Source of the DNA: Gammaproteobacteria bacterium
GTDB taxonomy: Bacteria > Pseudomonadota > Gammaproteobacteria > Steroidobacterales > Steroidobacteraceae
Assembly: GCA_025359565.1 (NCBI GenBank)
Contig: JANYFY010000017.1
Span: 51,813-115,812 of the forward strand
Reading direction: 5' to 3'
Length of the DNA: 64,000 nt
Below are positions 1-8,638 of this stretch, piece after piece (positions within the stretch are counted from its first letter, which is position 1; the number at the start of each line of letters is the position of its first letter). The notes below the pieces were generated by a model that saw nothing but the letters and a program-made list of their open reading frames with translations, was not told where the DNA came from and ran no database searches. The translations under genes and the position numbers were made by a program.

Positions 1-1
1 C

Positions 2-826
2 TCAGAGGTCGAGCAGCACTTGAGTGGCGTGTTGGGCGTGGCGATTATGGATCTGAGCACGGGGCACGAACTTTTAGTTCATCCGGACGAAGTTTTCCCA
101 CAGGCAAGCTCCATTAAAATTGCGGTTCTCGCAGAGCTTTATCATCAGGATGGTGGGTCGGTGTCTGGCAAATTGGGTAAGGCGCGACTGAGTGATAGCT
201 ACACGGTTCGCAGCAGCGATTTGGTTGCAGACAGCGATATTATGGGTGGACTTACGCCCGGAGTTACAAAGCTCACTAACCGCGACCTCGCAACCATGAT
301 GGTGGCGGTCAGCGATAATTCGGCGACTAATGTGCTGATTGATCGGATTGGCATGGATAATGTGCAACGACTGATGGACAGCCTGGGTCTGAAAGATACC
401 CGGCTGAGGCGCAAGATGATGGATTTAAAAGCGGCGGCTCAAGGTCGGGAAAATATTTCGACGCCGCGCGAAATGATGCATCTCTTGGAAGCGGTGTATC
501 GACACAAAGTCTTTGCAGCGTCATCGGGAGATGATTTTTTTAATGTATTGGCGACGCACAAAGATAGTTGGCTGCCGCGTGATCTGCCCTCTGAAATTCG
601 AATTGCTAATAAACCGGGTGCGCTTGAGGGAGTACGTGCTGACTCGGGTGTGGTTTTTATAGCGAATCGCCCCTATATCATTTGTGTCATGACGAGCTAC
701 CTTGCACAGGAGCGAGCCGGTGAGGATGCTATTAGCCGTATTTCTGCGGAGACTTATAGTCTGTTCGACTTGCTGGCGCGAGCTTCCTCCTACGGACGGA
801 TTATTTCGCCGCGAAATGGCCGGTAA
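2..826 (+). CDS. Serine hydrolase, class A beta-lactamase fold (5' truncated)
   Basis: The frame is open to the left edge, so the N-terminus lies outside the window. The visible part has the three hallmarks of the class A beta-lactamase/serine hydrolase fold: ASSIK (SxxK nucleophile and lysine), SDN within AVSDNSATN, and a KPG motif (NKPGALEG) in place of KTG. A GRENISTP stretch sits where the omega loop is expected. The family includes true beta-lactamases and penicillin-binding-type hydrolases. Because the KTG motif is altered and no signal peptide can be seen, I do not call it a resistance enzyme. A TTG at 20 is an internal start candidate, but the family usually has more sequence before the SxxK motif. 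Confidence 0.75.
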   Translation, partial: SEVEQHLSGVLGVAIMDLSTGHELLVHPDEVFPQASSIKIAVLAELYHQDGGSVSGKLGKARLSDSYTVRSSDLVADSDIMGGLTPGVTKLTNRDLATMMVAVSDNSATNVLIDRIGMDNVQRLMDSLGLKDTRLRRKMMDLKAAAQGRENISTPREMMHLLEAVYRHKVFAASSGDDFFNVLATHKDSWLPRDLPSEIRIANKPGALEGVRADSGVVFIANRPYIICVMTSYLAQERAGEDAISRISAETYSLFDLLARASSYGRIISPRNGR

Positions 827-890
827 TTTATGGCCGATAATGTGAAGATGCTGTTTTGGGCGTTTGGCGCCGTGGTTTAGCGCATCACTC

Positions 891-1433
891 GTGAGCTTGG
901 GTGCCACAATTTATGCATTCACGGTGCGGTTGGCGGATTCCGACCGGGCACTCTATGAAACGTTGAACTTGAGGATGGCGCGCCACCCATCAGAGACCGC
1001 CGAATATTTGCTGGTGCGCTTGCTTGCTTATTGTCTGGAGTACACCGAAGGGATTGCTTTTTCTAAAGGACTCTCTGATCCTGATGAGCCGGCGATTGCA
1101 GTACACGATTTAACCGGCGTTTTACAAACCTGGATTGATATTGGGTTGCCCGACGCTGCGCGGTTACACAAAGCTTCAAAAAAAGCGACACGTGTGGCCG
1201 TCTACGCGCATCGCGAGGTAGCACCTTGGTTGATACGGCTTGCAGGCGAGCGTATTCATCGCGCCGAACGCATCGTAATTTTTGAAGTGGATCGACAATT
1301 GCTCGCCGCACTCGCATCGCGGCTCGAAAAACGCATGGATATGGATTTGTCGGTGGCCGAACACACGCTCTACATTACCTTGGCAGAAGAAACGCTGAGC
1401 GGCGTTATCGTGCCACACTATCTGGGTGATTGA
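891..1433 (+). CDS. yaeQ: YaeQ family protein
   Basis: A 180-residue protein matching the YaeQ family as I know it: an N-terminal ATIYAFTVRLADSDRALYET-type segment, the RHPSET-like motif (here RMARHPSETAEYLLVRLLAY), and a KGLSDPDEP block followed by DLTG and WIDIGLPD. YaeQ proteins adopt a PD-(D/E)xK nuclease-like fold; a link to suppression of RfaH loss has been reported for some members, but no biochemical role is settled. I chose the GTG at 891 because it places the protein start as in the 181-residue E. coli protein. A TTG at 864 would add nine unrelated residues. No strong ribosome binding site is visible for either. Confidence 0.88.
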   Translation: MSLGATIYAFTVRLADSDRALYETLNLRMARHPSETAEYLLVRLLAYCLEYTEGIAFSKGLSDPDEPAIAVHDLTGVLQTWIDIGLPDAARLHKASKKATRVAVYAHREVAPWLIRLAGERIHRAERIVIFEVDRQLLAALASRLEKRMDMDLSVAEHTLYITLAEETLSGVIVPHYLGD

Positions 1434-1465
1434 AATCGCCCGATTTTGAGGCATTGGAGCCAGTG

Positions 1466-1471
1466 TATACT
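1466..1471 (+). promoter_or_regulatory. Candidate -10 box directly upstream of the TPR gene
   Basis: TATACT lies 8 nt before the ATG at 1480, with TTTTGA at 1444-1449 as a possible -35 (16-bp spacer). Transcription would then begin at or beside the start codon, which suggests a leaderless message. There is no Shine-Dalgarno sequence in the short gap. Confidence 0.4.
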
Positions 1472-1479
1472 GTGAGCTT

Positions 1480-3150
1480 ATGAACAGTACTGCGCATTTC
1501 TTCCGCATTGGTTTAATGGTCAGCATTACATTTTTGCCCGCAATCGTGTCTGGCGCCGGCGTCTATACGAGTCACCGACCGGCTACCGTAGCCGTAGAAA
1601 AATTAGGATTGGTCGCTTTCCCGATATCCTGTGCTCCGCTGGTGCGTGCAGAATTTAATCGCGGCGTCGCGCTGCTACACGATTTTTGGTACGACGAGGC
1701 TCGGTCGCAGTTTGAGAAGATTCTTAAGGCCGACCCTTCCTGCGCGATAGCGCATTGGGGCGTCGCAATGAGCGTGTTCCACCAGATCTGGGATCGGCCT
1801 GACGATGCGACCAGTGCGCTCGCTTGGAACGAACTCAAGACGGCGCAATTGCACCTCGCGAAGAGTACGCGCGAGCGCCGGTATGTTGCTGCGCTTAGCA
1901 ATTTCTTTAAACCAAGCGGGAGCGACTACCAAAGCCGCATCGAGAATTATTCTGCGGCGATGGCGGGTCTATCGCACGACTATCCACAAGATGTCGATGC
2001 GGGTGCGTTCTACGCACTGTCCGTGCTCGCCGCGACGGCGCCCAATGACACGAGCCTAAAACAGGCACACATGGCGATGAGCCTATTGAATGCGCTGTAT
2101 GTAAAACATCCCGAGCATCCCGGAGTCGTCCACTACATTATTCATGCCTGCGACACGCCGGCGTTAGCGGCGGATGGATTGGTTGCCGCACTACAGTACG
2201 GCCAGCTGGCGGCCACCGCGCCGCATGCCGTGCATATGCCGGGGCATATTTTCATGCGCTTAGGTATGTGGCGCGAGGACATCGAATCCAACGTAAAATC
2301 GGTGATAGCGTCGCGAGCTGCTGAAGCGCGCGGACAAAGTGGCGCCATGGACCAATTTCACTCGGATGATTTTCTGCTCTATGGCTACTTGCAGAGCGGG
2401 CAGGATTCGCTTGCGCGTCACGTGGTCAGCGATTCGGCGGCCGCGGTCAGCCACTTCGAAGGCATGCCAAACATGGCGGATCATTACATGACCGGTATGC
2501 TGCCCTACTATCGCACTAAACTGCCGATATTTTATTCCTTGGAAATGCGTGATTGGAAATCAGTCGCAGCGCTCGAACCGGTTAACGATGCGCCGCCAGA
2601 GAGTCAGACGCTGGTGTATTGGGCACGCGCGGTTGCCGACGGGCATTTGAAGCATGCTGAGAAGGCCAAGTCGGATTTGGTCGCTTACGAATCGTTGATG
2701 GATCAGATAAAAAAGGGTCGGCATGCGTACATTGTCGATGCCACAGGAACCAAAATCGAGCGTGGCGAAATGCAGGCGTGGATCGCGTTCGCGGAGGGTA
2801 ATCCGGTCGACGCCGAAAAATACATGCGGGGCAGCGCGGACCTACAAGATAAGGTGGGTCAGGATGAGGTTGATATTCCGGCGCGGGAGATGCTCGGCGA
2901 TTTGTTGCTGGAATTTGGCAAGCCACAAGATGCGTTGCGCGAATATCGCGTCGCGTTGCAGCTCAGTCCGAATCGTTTTAATGGCTTATTCAATGCGGGC
3001 CTAGCTGCCGAAAACTCAGGGGATCGTGTGGCGGCGCAGAGCTATTATTCTATTCTGTTGAAGTCGACCAACAATGGCCGGGATTCTTTGCGTAGCGAGA
3101 TCAAGCATGCGCAGAAATTCGTTACGCCGGAGGAATCCGAAGCCGAATGA
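1480..3150 (+). CDS. Secreted tetratricopeptide-repeat protein
   Basis: A 556-residue protein with an N-terminal signal peptide (hydrophobic MVSITFLPAIVSG, probable cleavage after about residue 26). It has TPR-like helical pairs at both ends: FNRGVALLHDFWYDEA with DPSCAIAHWGVAMS near residues 58-95, and ALREYRVALQLSPNRFNGLFNAG near 480-510. The centre holds an unusual conserved-looking block, APHAVHMPGHIFMRLGMW. I know this layout from uncharacterised proteins annotated only as TPR-containing; the HAVHMPGHIF segment is histidine rich and may bind metal or a partner. Its stop overlaps the next start as ATGA, so it is translationally coupled to the SDR gene and then to the RIO kinase. Function unknown. 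Confidence 0.8.
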   Translation: MNSTAHFFRIGLMVSITFLPAIVSGAGVYTSHRPATVAVEKLGLVAFPISCAPLVRAEFNRGVALLHDFWYDEARSQFEKILKADPSCAIAHWGVAMSVFHQIWDRPDDATSALAWNELKTAQLHLAKSTRERRYVAALSNFFKPSGSDYQSRIENYSAAMAGLSHDYPQDVDAGAFYALSVLAATAPNDTSLKQAHMAMSLLNALYVKHPEHPGVVHYIIHACDTPALAADGLVAALQYGQLAATAPHAVHMPGHIFMRLGMWREDIESNVKSVIASRAAEARGQSGAMDQFHSDDFLLYGYLQSGQDSLARHVVSDSAAAVSHFEGMPNMADHYMTGMLPYYRTKLPIFYSLEMRDWKSVAALEPVNDAPPESQTLVYWARAVADGHLKHAEKAKSDLVAYESLMDQIKKGRHAYIVDATGTKIERGEMQAWIAFAEGNPVDAEKYMRGSADLQDKVGQDEVDIPAREMLGDLLLEFGKPQDALREYRVALQLSPNRFNGLFNAGLAAENSGDRVAAQSYYSILLKSTNNGRDSLRSEIKHAQKFVTPEESEAE

Positions 3151-3947
3151 CCGGATCTGCGAAGCATCATTCCTCTCATCCTACAGCCCTAGTCACCGGG
3201 GGATCGCGCGGTATCGGTAGTGCAATCGCCGTCGAATTGGCGGATCGGGGGGCGCGGGTCGCTGTTCACTACCATGCCAATCGGGCGGCGGCGGAGGCTG
3301 TTCTGGGAAGCCTCGCGGGTAGTGGTCATCTTTTGGTGAGTGCGGATCTTGCGGATGCGACGGCCATCTCTAGATTATGGGCGGAGGTTTCAGATACGCT
3401 GGGGAGCGTTGATGTGCTGGTTAACAACGCTGGAATTTTCTTGGAACATCCGCCGCTGATCGCCAGTTACGCTACCTGGCAGGACTTGTGGCAGCGAACT
3501 CTGGCGACTAATCTTGTGGGGCCGGCCAATCTTTCTTATCTCGCGGCTCATTCAATGTCTGCGCGTAGCCAGGTTATCAATGCTGCCTTTGGGCGGGGGC
3601 GAATTGTGAATGTGTCTTCACGCGGGGCGTTTCGGGGTGAACCCGATGCGCCGGCCTATGGCGCCAGTAAGGCGGGACTTAATGCCTTGAGTCAATCGTT
3701 AGCCAAAGCACTGGCGAAGCGCGACGTGTATGTATATTGCGTGGCTCCAGGCTGGGTAGAGACAGAAATGGCAAAGGCCAGTTTGAGCGGACCGAATAAG
3801 TCTAACATCCTCGATGAACACCCTTTGGGTCGAATTAACCGCATGGATGAAATTGCCAATGCGGTCGTGTATTGCGCGTTGGATGCGCCGGGTGCGATGA
3901 CCGGTAGCATCATCGATGTGAATGGCGCTAGCTACCTGCGTACCTGA
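3147..3947 (+). CDS. SDR family oxidoreductase (FabG-like)
   Basis: A classical short-chain dehydrogenase/reductase of 266 residues. The TGGSRGIGSA dinucleotide-binding glycine motif is near residues 17-26, NNAG follows beta-4, and the catalytic serine (NVSSRG) and YGASK tyrosine/lysine pair are intact. The C-terminal MTGSIIDVNGASYLR matches the usual SDR ending. The family reduces or oxidises carbonyl/hydroxyl groups with NAD(P)H; the substrate cannot be read from sequence. The gene overlaps the TPR gene by 4 nt and shares one base with the RIO kinase start (TGATG), so the three probably form an operon. FabG is possible, but there are no fatty-acid genes nearby. Confidence 0.85.
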   Translation: MTGSAKHHSSHPTALVTGGSRGIGSAIAVELADRGARVAVHYHANRAAAEAVLGSLAGSGHLLVSADLADATAISRLWAEVSDTLGSVDVLVNNAGIFLEHPPLIASYATWQDLWQRTLATNLVGPANLSYLAAHSMSARSQVINAAFGRGRIVNVSSRGAFRGEPDAPAYGASKAGLNALSQSLAKALAKRDVYVYCVAPGWVETEMAKASLSGPNKSNILDEHPLGRINRMDEIANAVVYCALDAPGAMTGSIIDVNGASYLRT

Positions 3948-4801
3948 TGAAGATTCCGAAGGGCTTACAGCCATTAGTTGATGATGGCATTGTCGATGCA
4001 GTGGTACGGCGACTTAAGAGCGGTAAGGAGGCATCGATTTTTATTGTGGCCTGCGGCAATGAAATTCGTTGTGCCAAAGTCTATAAGGAAGCCGAGCATC
4101 GTGGCTTCCACAAGTTGGCTCAGTATCAGGAGGGGCGCAAGACTCGCAATAGTCGCGACGCACGTGCGATGGGGCGTAAAGGACGCCATGGGCGCAAGGT
4201 GCAAGAGACGGAGTGGAAAAACGCAGAAGTGGATGCTCTTTATCGACTCGCCAATGCCGGTGTGCGGGTTCCGCGACCTCACATGGTATACGAAGGGGTT
4301 TTACTGATGGAGCTGGTGCAGGATGAGGAAGGCAATCCCGCACCCCGTCTTAATGAAGTGACTCTCACCGCAGAACAAGCCTTACGTTTTCATGGCTTTA
4401 TGATCAGTCAAATCGTTAGAATGCTATGCGTTGGACTTATTCATGGCGACCTCTCAGAGTACAACGTACTCATGGACGTTAATGGCCCCGTGATTATTGA
4501 TCTGCCTCAGGCGGTAGATGCAGCCGGCAATAACAATGCCTTTCGGATGCTGGCGCGCGATATTAATAATATGCGTGAAACTTTTGGTAAGACAGCGCCC
4601 GAGTTACTAACTAGCGAATACGCGCACGAGATCTGGCAGCGCTATGAAGCCGGCGACCTTAAGCTCGATTCGGTGCTGACCGGGAGATTCGCACGCGATG
4701 CGGCGAACGCTGACGTTGCAGCGGTGATGAGGCAAATCGACGATGAGCGATGGGAGGCAGAAGAGCGGCAACGGCGTGCAGTGGATCGAGAGCGTGCGTA
4801 A
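3947..4801 (+). CDS. RIO-type serine/threonine kinase
   Basis: A 284-residue RIO1-like atypical kinase. The nucleotide-binding lysine is in IRCAKVYK, the family-typical RKGRHGRKVQETEWKNAE linker follows, the catalytic loop is HGDLSEYN (His166, Asp168, Asn173), and the metal-binding loop is IIDLPQ with Asp185 in place of a DFG motif. The DLPQAVD...NNNA tail resembles bacterial members. In eukaryotes and archaea RIO kinases act in small-subunit ribosome maturation; the bacterial role is not established. It is translated from a TGATG junction with the SDR gene. Kinase activity looks intact from the motifs; the substrate is unknown. Confidence 0.88.
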   Translation: MKIPKGLQPLVDDGIVDAVVRRLKSGKEASIFIVACGNEIRCAKVYKEAEHRGFHKLAQYQEGRKTRNSRDARAMGRKGRHGRKVQETEWKNAEVDALYRLANAGVRVPRPHMVYEGVLLMELVQDEEGNPAPRLNEVTLTAEQALRFHGFMISQIVRMLCVGLIHGDLSEYNVLMDVNGPVIIDLPQAVDAAGNNNAFRMLARDINNMRETFGKTAPELLTSEYAHEIWQRYEAGDLKLDSVLTGRFARDAANADVAAVMRQIDDERWEAEERQRRAVDRERA

Positions 4802-4821
4802 GGGGCGGGGCGCCACAAATC

Positions 4822-5652
4822 TTAAGGAACACCTGCCTTGCAACCGCTTACGATCGGCACAAACCATACGGCGTATTGATCCGGATCGAGAACGCTCATA
4901 ATTATTTGGTCGAAATGACGGCGTACCAGTGGCAGGGGAAAATCGGCGTTGGCCAGCGCCTCGGTGTAACCGTCGCGCCATGCGGTAAAAATAGCGGCGA
5001 GCGTGACACGTGCAACGCGAATAGTGTCGACGATGACGTAATCAACTCGCAATTCTTGTAATCCAAGGGTCTTCAACAGTGCCCATGTGCGCCGCCCGAC
5101 GCGCGCATCCGAATGTGTTCGTCGAGAGAATTCTATGGGTCCGCGCCGAAAGAATTCATCTGGATCAAGTGCGCCTTGCATCATATGAAGCATCGCATAA
5201 TCCTCCGACAATACGTGAACCCAGCCGCCGGGCCGCGCGACACGGATCAATTCCGCGAGCACTAATTCAGGTGACGGTATGGATTGCGTAACATGTCGAC
5301 AGGCTACTAAATCGAACGACGCGTCGGGATAATTTAAGTGAAAAGCATCTTCTTGCCGGAATCGCACGCGCGGGCCGAGTGCGTCATGTCGAGACCTTGC
5401 AATGGCAAGCGAGCTTTCTAGTATATCGACGCCAGTTAACGTCGCCTCTGGAAGCAGCCTCGCCATGCGTGCGGTGAATTCACCGGTGCCACATCCTACG
5501 TCGAGAATGTGTGCCGTACGAGGCAAAGAATAACGCGCGATAAGTGTTTGTTCTTGTGGCCAGATAGCCTCAATTTGCGCAGCTAGAGTGCGCACCATCG
5601 ATTCGTCAGCCATTTGCGCGGCCTGAGGATTTCGGCCACTCACTTCGTTCAA
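4822..5652 (-). CDS. Class I SAM-dependent methyltransferase
   Basis: The N-terminal half is a standard Rossmann methyltransferase: motif I ILDVGCGTGEFTARM (about residues 49-63), motif II acid in LTGVDILESS, then FRQEDAFHLNYPDASFDLV and RVARPGGWVHV. The C-terminal third is less conserved and probably recognises the substrate, which I cannot infer. The TTG start at 5652 overlaps the stop of the upstream minus-strand SDR gene (TTGA), implying coupling. An ATG at 5616 is the alternative and would leave the fold intact. It ends 20 bp from the convergent RIO kinase gene. Confidence 0.8.
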   Translation of the reverse strand: MNEVSGRNPQAAQMADESMVRTLAAQIEAIWPQEQTLIARYSLPRTAHILDVGCGTGEFTARMARLLPEATLTGVDILESSLAIARSRHDALGPRVRFRQEDAFHLNYPDASFDLVACRHVTQSIPSPELVLAELIRVARPGGWVHVLSEDYAMLHMMQGALDPDEFFRRGPIEFSRRTHSDARVGRRTWALLKTLGLQELRVDYVIVDTIRVARVTLAAIFTAWRDGYTEALANADFPLPLVRRHFDQIIMSVLDPDQYAVWFVPIVSGCKAGVP

Positions 5653-6611
5653 GATTGGCTTCGCGAGCGCTTGCGGTACTGACTCAACTGAGCGTTATAT
5701 TCTAGGGCTCCTAAAAATTGCCGTGCCGCAGGTTCCAGGGACTGCGGTTTGATATTGAGCTCGGCAAAGCCATCGCGGTCGCACACCGAGTCCACACACA
5801 AGGAGCGGTAGTTGTCGCTAGAAAACGGTCGCCCGGGGACAAAATTCATGATCAGCGCTTGTACACGTGCTAAAACATCAGGCAGTCCGATAATCAGGCG
5901 GTGATGGCCAATAATTTTGGCGACCAGCGAAACAATTTCGTGAAGAGTAAAAACTTCAGGTCCCCCCAGTTGGTAAGTCTTTCGACTGGTTGCACCTCCC
6001 TGTAGGCAATGGACTATTGCATCGACTACGTTATCGACATGTACTGGCTGAAAACGTGCATTCGGTTTCGCGAGCGGGAAAACGATTGGCAAAGCCCCCA
6101 AAAGGTTGGCAAATCGATTGAGAAACGAATCGCCAGGACCAAAAATTACTGAAGGCTGCAAAATTGTCCAATCAAGTTCGGACTTTTGCGCCTGGATAAT
6201 TTTCTCTGCCTCACCTTTAGTTTTTAAATAATAGCTTGGGGCATCGCTCGCAGCTTTTAGTGAGGAAATCTGTAGCAGTCGAGCAATATTCGCAGAGCCT
6301 GCTGCTTGTACTAGAGTTCGCGCCAATTGCGTATGTGCGCGCCGAAAACCTGCTCCTCCAAAGCCGGGTTCATTAAGAATTCCAATAAGATTAATTGCAA
6401 CATCCTGGCCGCGCAGGCGTTCACCCAGCGCAGCTGCGTCATACACATCGCAATTTTCAAGCTTAAGGCCGGGCAATACGCGTAAATGTTTATGCTGTTC
6501 GCGGTCGCGCGAAAGCACTGTGACCTGGTGACCCTCCTTGAGTAATCGGACGGTAACTCGGGTTCCCAAGAACCCGGTACCGCCCAATACGCATATGGAT
6601 AGCGAACGCAT
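5649..6611 (-). CDS. NAD(P)-binding protein of the complex I NDUFA9-like SDR family
   Basis: An atypical/extended SDR of about 320 residues with the N-terminal VLGGTGFLGTRV nucleotide-binding motif, VTVLSRDREQ, a GQDVAINLIGILNE strand-turn and YYLKTKGEAEKII where the YxxxK pair lies. WTILQPSVIFGPGDSFLNRF and RFQPVHVDNVVDAI are typical of the NDUFA9/NAD-dependent epimerase group. Bacterial members lie in many proteobacterial genomes and are not part of complex I itself; their substrate is unknown. I use the ATG at 6611, two bases after the degQ stop; a TTG at 6617 would overlap degQ. With degQ and the methyltransferase it seems to form a minus-strand operon. Confidence 0.82.
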   Translation of the reverse strand: MRSLSICVLGGTGFLGTRVTVRLLKEGHQVTVLSRDREQHKHLRVLPGLKLENCDVYDAAALGERLRGQDVAINLIGILNEPGFGGAGFRRAHTQLARTLVQAAGSANIARLLQISSLKAASDAPSYYLKTKGEAEKIIQAQKSELDWTILQPSVIFGPGDSFLNRFANLLGALPIVFPLAKPNARFQPVHVDNVVDAIVHCLQGGATSRKTYQLGGPEVFTLHEIVSLVAKIIGHHRLIIGLPDVLARVQALIMNFVPGRPFSSDNYRSLCVDSVCDRDGFAELNIKPQSLEPAARQFLGALEYNAQLSQYRKRSRSQS

Positions 6612-6613
6612 GC

Positions 6614-7978
6614 TCAACGAATGGGAATTAGAATAATCGCGCCACCACGCCGCACATTTAACAACAGTACCGAGACGCCTTTTGCGGCTTGGCGCAAGCT
6701 TTTGGTGTTGATAACCGGCGTACGGCCGACTCCTACAATTTTGTCATTGGAACGCAGACCCGCTTCCGCAGCCGGACTACCTTCCTGAACGGTCTTGACG
6801 AGAACGCCGCCTTCGGTATCGATTAAATCAGCACCCTCTAGGCCTTTATTGATATCGACTGCTTTAGCCGTCTCGGATTCGCCACGGTCGGCGATCAATG
6901 CGGTTACTTTGACAGATTTTCCGTCGCGCAACAGACCAATTTCGACCTTATCGCCTACTCGCAACATACCAATTGAATTTCGTAGTTCGCTTGCGCCTTT
7001 CATGGGTCTATTATTAATAGAGGTGATAATGTCACCGGTTTTTACGCCAGCATGTTCCGCCGAAGATCCTGGCACGACACCACCCACTAACGCGCCGGTA
7101 GACTCGCTCAAACCATATTCCTTAGCAATGTCAGGCGTTACATCATAAATATTAACGCCTAAAACGCCGCGTTTCACCTTCCCATACTTAATGAGTTGAT
7201 CCATGACTCCCCTGGCCATGCTGATCGGAATCGCGAAACCAATACCGATATTGCCGCCGCTACGCGATAGGATTGCCGAATTGATACCCACTAATTCGCC
7301 GCGCAGATTAACCAAGGCGCCGCCGGAATTACCCGGATTGATGGACGCGTCGGTTTGTATGAAATCCTCATAGCCTTCCGGATTGATGCCGGTGCGGCCA
7401 AGTGCACTGACAATACCAGCGGTCACGGTATGTTGCAGGCCGAATGGGTTGCCCACCGCAACCACGTAGTCACCTACCTCTAAATGAGTTGAATCACCTA
7501 ACTGCATCGCGACTAAATTCGGTTGCTTGGCTTGAAGTATGGCGATATCCGCACCTTCATCGGTGCCGATGACTTTGGCTTCAAAAGTACGATTATCAAG
7601 CAGCGTAATCGTAATTTCGCTGGCATTCTCGACCACATGATGATTGGTAATGATATAGCCATTTTTCGCGTCGACAATGACTCCGGATCCAGCACTCTGG
7701 AACTCTCGCTCGCGTGGTTTTCCACCCGGTGGTACGTTAAAGAAGCGGCGAAAAAACGGATCTTCCATTAATGGATTTTGCTGATTTGCTTGTTCCTTAA
7801 TGGTGCCCTTGGTGGCCACATTGACCACCGCAGGCGAGATGCGCTTAACCATGGGGGCAAGTGACGGAAACGGCGCCTCGGCAAGCGGCAACGCAGCCAA
7901 GGCCGGAGAAATGGTAATAGGACTAATAAAAGCAATCGCTAATAAAGTCACTGCCGCAAATTTGAAACGCAGATTCAT
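6614..7978 (-). CDS. degQ: Periplasmic serine endoprotease, DegQ/DegP family
   Basis: A 454-residue HtrA protease. A signal peptide (residues 1 to about 28, ending in SPALA) exports it to the periplasm. The trypsin-like domain has the triad His114 (TNHHVV), Asp144 (GADIAIL) and Ser218 (NPGNSGG), followed by two PDZ domains (GVLGVNIYDV onward, then a GGVLVKTVQEGSPAAEAGL domain). It degrades or refolds damaged envelope proteins. The short LA loop resembles DegQ more than DegP. I chose the ATG at 7978 because it gives a clean signal peptide and has AAGGA upstream; an in-frame start at 8083 would bury the signal sequence. It lies downstream of hsp20 on the same strand. Confidence 0.92.
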   Translation of the reverse strand: MNLRFKFAAVTLLAIAFISPITISPALAALPLAEAPFPSLAPMVKRISPAVVNVATKGTIKEQANQQNPLMEDPFFRRFFNVPPGGKPREREFQSAGSGVIVDAKNGYIITNHHVVENASEITITLLDNRTFEAKVIGTDEGADIAILQAKQPNLVAMQLGDSTHLEVGDYVVAVGNPFGLQHTVTAGIVSALGRTGINPEGYEDFIQTDASINPGNSGGALVNLRGELVGINSAILSRSGGNIGIGFAIPISMARGVMDQLIKYGKVKRGVLGVNIYDVTPDIAKEYGLSESTGALVGGVVPGSSAEHAGVKTGDIITSINNRPMKGASELRNSIGMLRVGDKVEIGLLRDGKSVKVTALIADRGESETAKAVDINKGLEGADLIDTEGGVLVKTVQEGSPAAEAGLRSNDKIVGVGRTPVINTKSLRQAAKGVSVLLLNVRRGGAIILIPIR

Positions 7979-8068
7979 TGCGTGGTCCTTAAAGTTGTTG
8001 AATGGCGGTAAGACGGACAATGGAGTCGGACAGAAGTTTCCGTCCGGCTCCAAATTGATAGCCACGGT

Positions 8069-8074
8069 ATTATA
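8069..8074 (-). promoter_or_regulatory. Candidate -10 box upstream of degQ
   Basis: On the minus strand this reads TATAAT, about 90 bp before the degQ ATG at 7978 and after the hsp20 stop. The sequence before it offers no good sigma70 -35. A GGAAACTT at 8034-8041, 16 bp from TCCGT at 8013-8017, loosely resembles an extracytoplasmic stress (sigmaE-type) promoter. Both are suggestions only. Confidence 0.3.
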
Positions 8075-8109
8075 GAGTGGCACCGCGCAACTTCCTATTT
8101 GCTTGCCCG

Positions 8110-8541
8110 TTAAGCGGCTTCCACCAGGATTTTTTGTGGTTGTGCCACTGCCTGTTTGGGTATCGTGACTTCCAGCACGCCATTGTGAAACTTTGCCTTG
8201 ATGCTTAACGTATCCGCAGTTTCCGGGAGGCTAAAACGGCGCTGGAACTCGCCATTGGTCCTCTCGATACGCCGATATCCCTCGCGCGCCTCGGGACGCA
8301 AGGCTGCGCGCTGCCCACGCACTGTGAGAACGCCTTGATCGGCTGTAATCTCAACGGCCTTTAGGTCGACGCCCGGAAGATCGACGTGCAGCACAAAGGC
8401 GTGAGTTTCCTCATGAATATCAACAGGGGGTACCCAAGCACCGCTGTCCGCTGCGGTAGTCATCGGCGCGCTAAACAGGCGATCGATATCCTTTTGCAGC
8501 CGGCTGACAAGGGACCATGGTTCATAACGTAATACAGTCAT
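8110..8541 (-). CDS. Small heat shock protein, Hsp20/alpha-crystallin family
   Basis: A 143-residue ATP-independent holdase. The N-terminus has the WSLVSRLQKDIDRLF amphipathic helix. The alpha-crystallin domain runs from about residue 37: VPPVDIHEE, FVLHVDLPGVDLKAVEI, GVLTVRGQR, and the signature GEFQRRFSLPETAD followed by KAKFHNGVLEVTIPK. A C-terminal QPQKILVE gives an IxV/IxI-like anchor. Such proteins bind unfolding cytosolic proteins under heat or oxidative stress. I chose the ATG at 8541 because of AAGGAG seven nucleotides upstream and the typical start of the family. A heat-shock-type promoter lies at 8587-8614. Confidence 0.93.
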   Translation of the reverse strand: MTVLRYEPWSLVSRLQKDIDRLFSAPMTTAADSGAWVPPVDIHEETHAFVLHVDLPGVDLKAVEITADQGVLTVRGQRAALRPEAREGYRRIERTNGEFQRRFSLPETADTLSIKAKFHNGVLEVTIPKQAVAQPQKILVEAA

Positions 8542-8586
8542 TGCCGAACTCCTTGAAGGTGGCAGAACAATTCTGCATAGAGTTAA

Positions 8587-8614
8587 AAGTTGGGATCCTG
8601 GAGAGCATTTCAAC
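8587..8614 (-). promoter_or_regulatory. Candidate sigma32 (heat shock) promoter of hsp20
   Basis: Read on the minus strand: -35 GTTGAAA (8608-8614), a 13-bp spacer, and -10 CCCAACTT (8587-8594). The RpoH consensus is CTTGAAA, 13-15 bp, CCCCATnT, so the match is good in both boxes and spacing. Transcription would begin about 40 nt before the hsp20 ATG, leaving room for its AAGGAG site. Confidence 0.6.
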
Positions 8615-8638
8615 CGGCGGTAACAAAGTTTTCATCGA

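Noticed and set aside
2..826. A call of true beta-lactamase (antibiotic resistance)
   Set aside because: The KTG motif is KPG, the N-terminus is missing and many serine hydrolases share this fold; the motifs do not prove beta-lactam hydrolysis.
521..907. Antisense open frame of 128 codons under the serine hydrolase and yaeQ start
   Set aside because: It has no recognisable domain, no start site and lies fully opposite genes with clear families.
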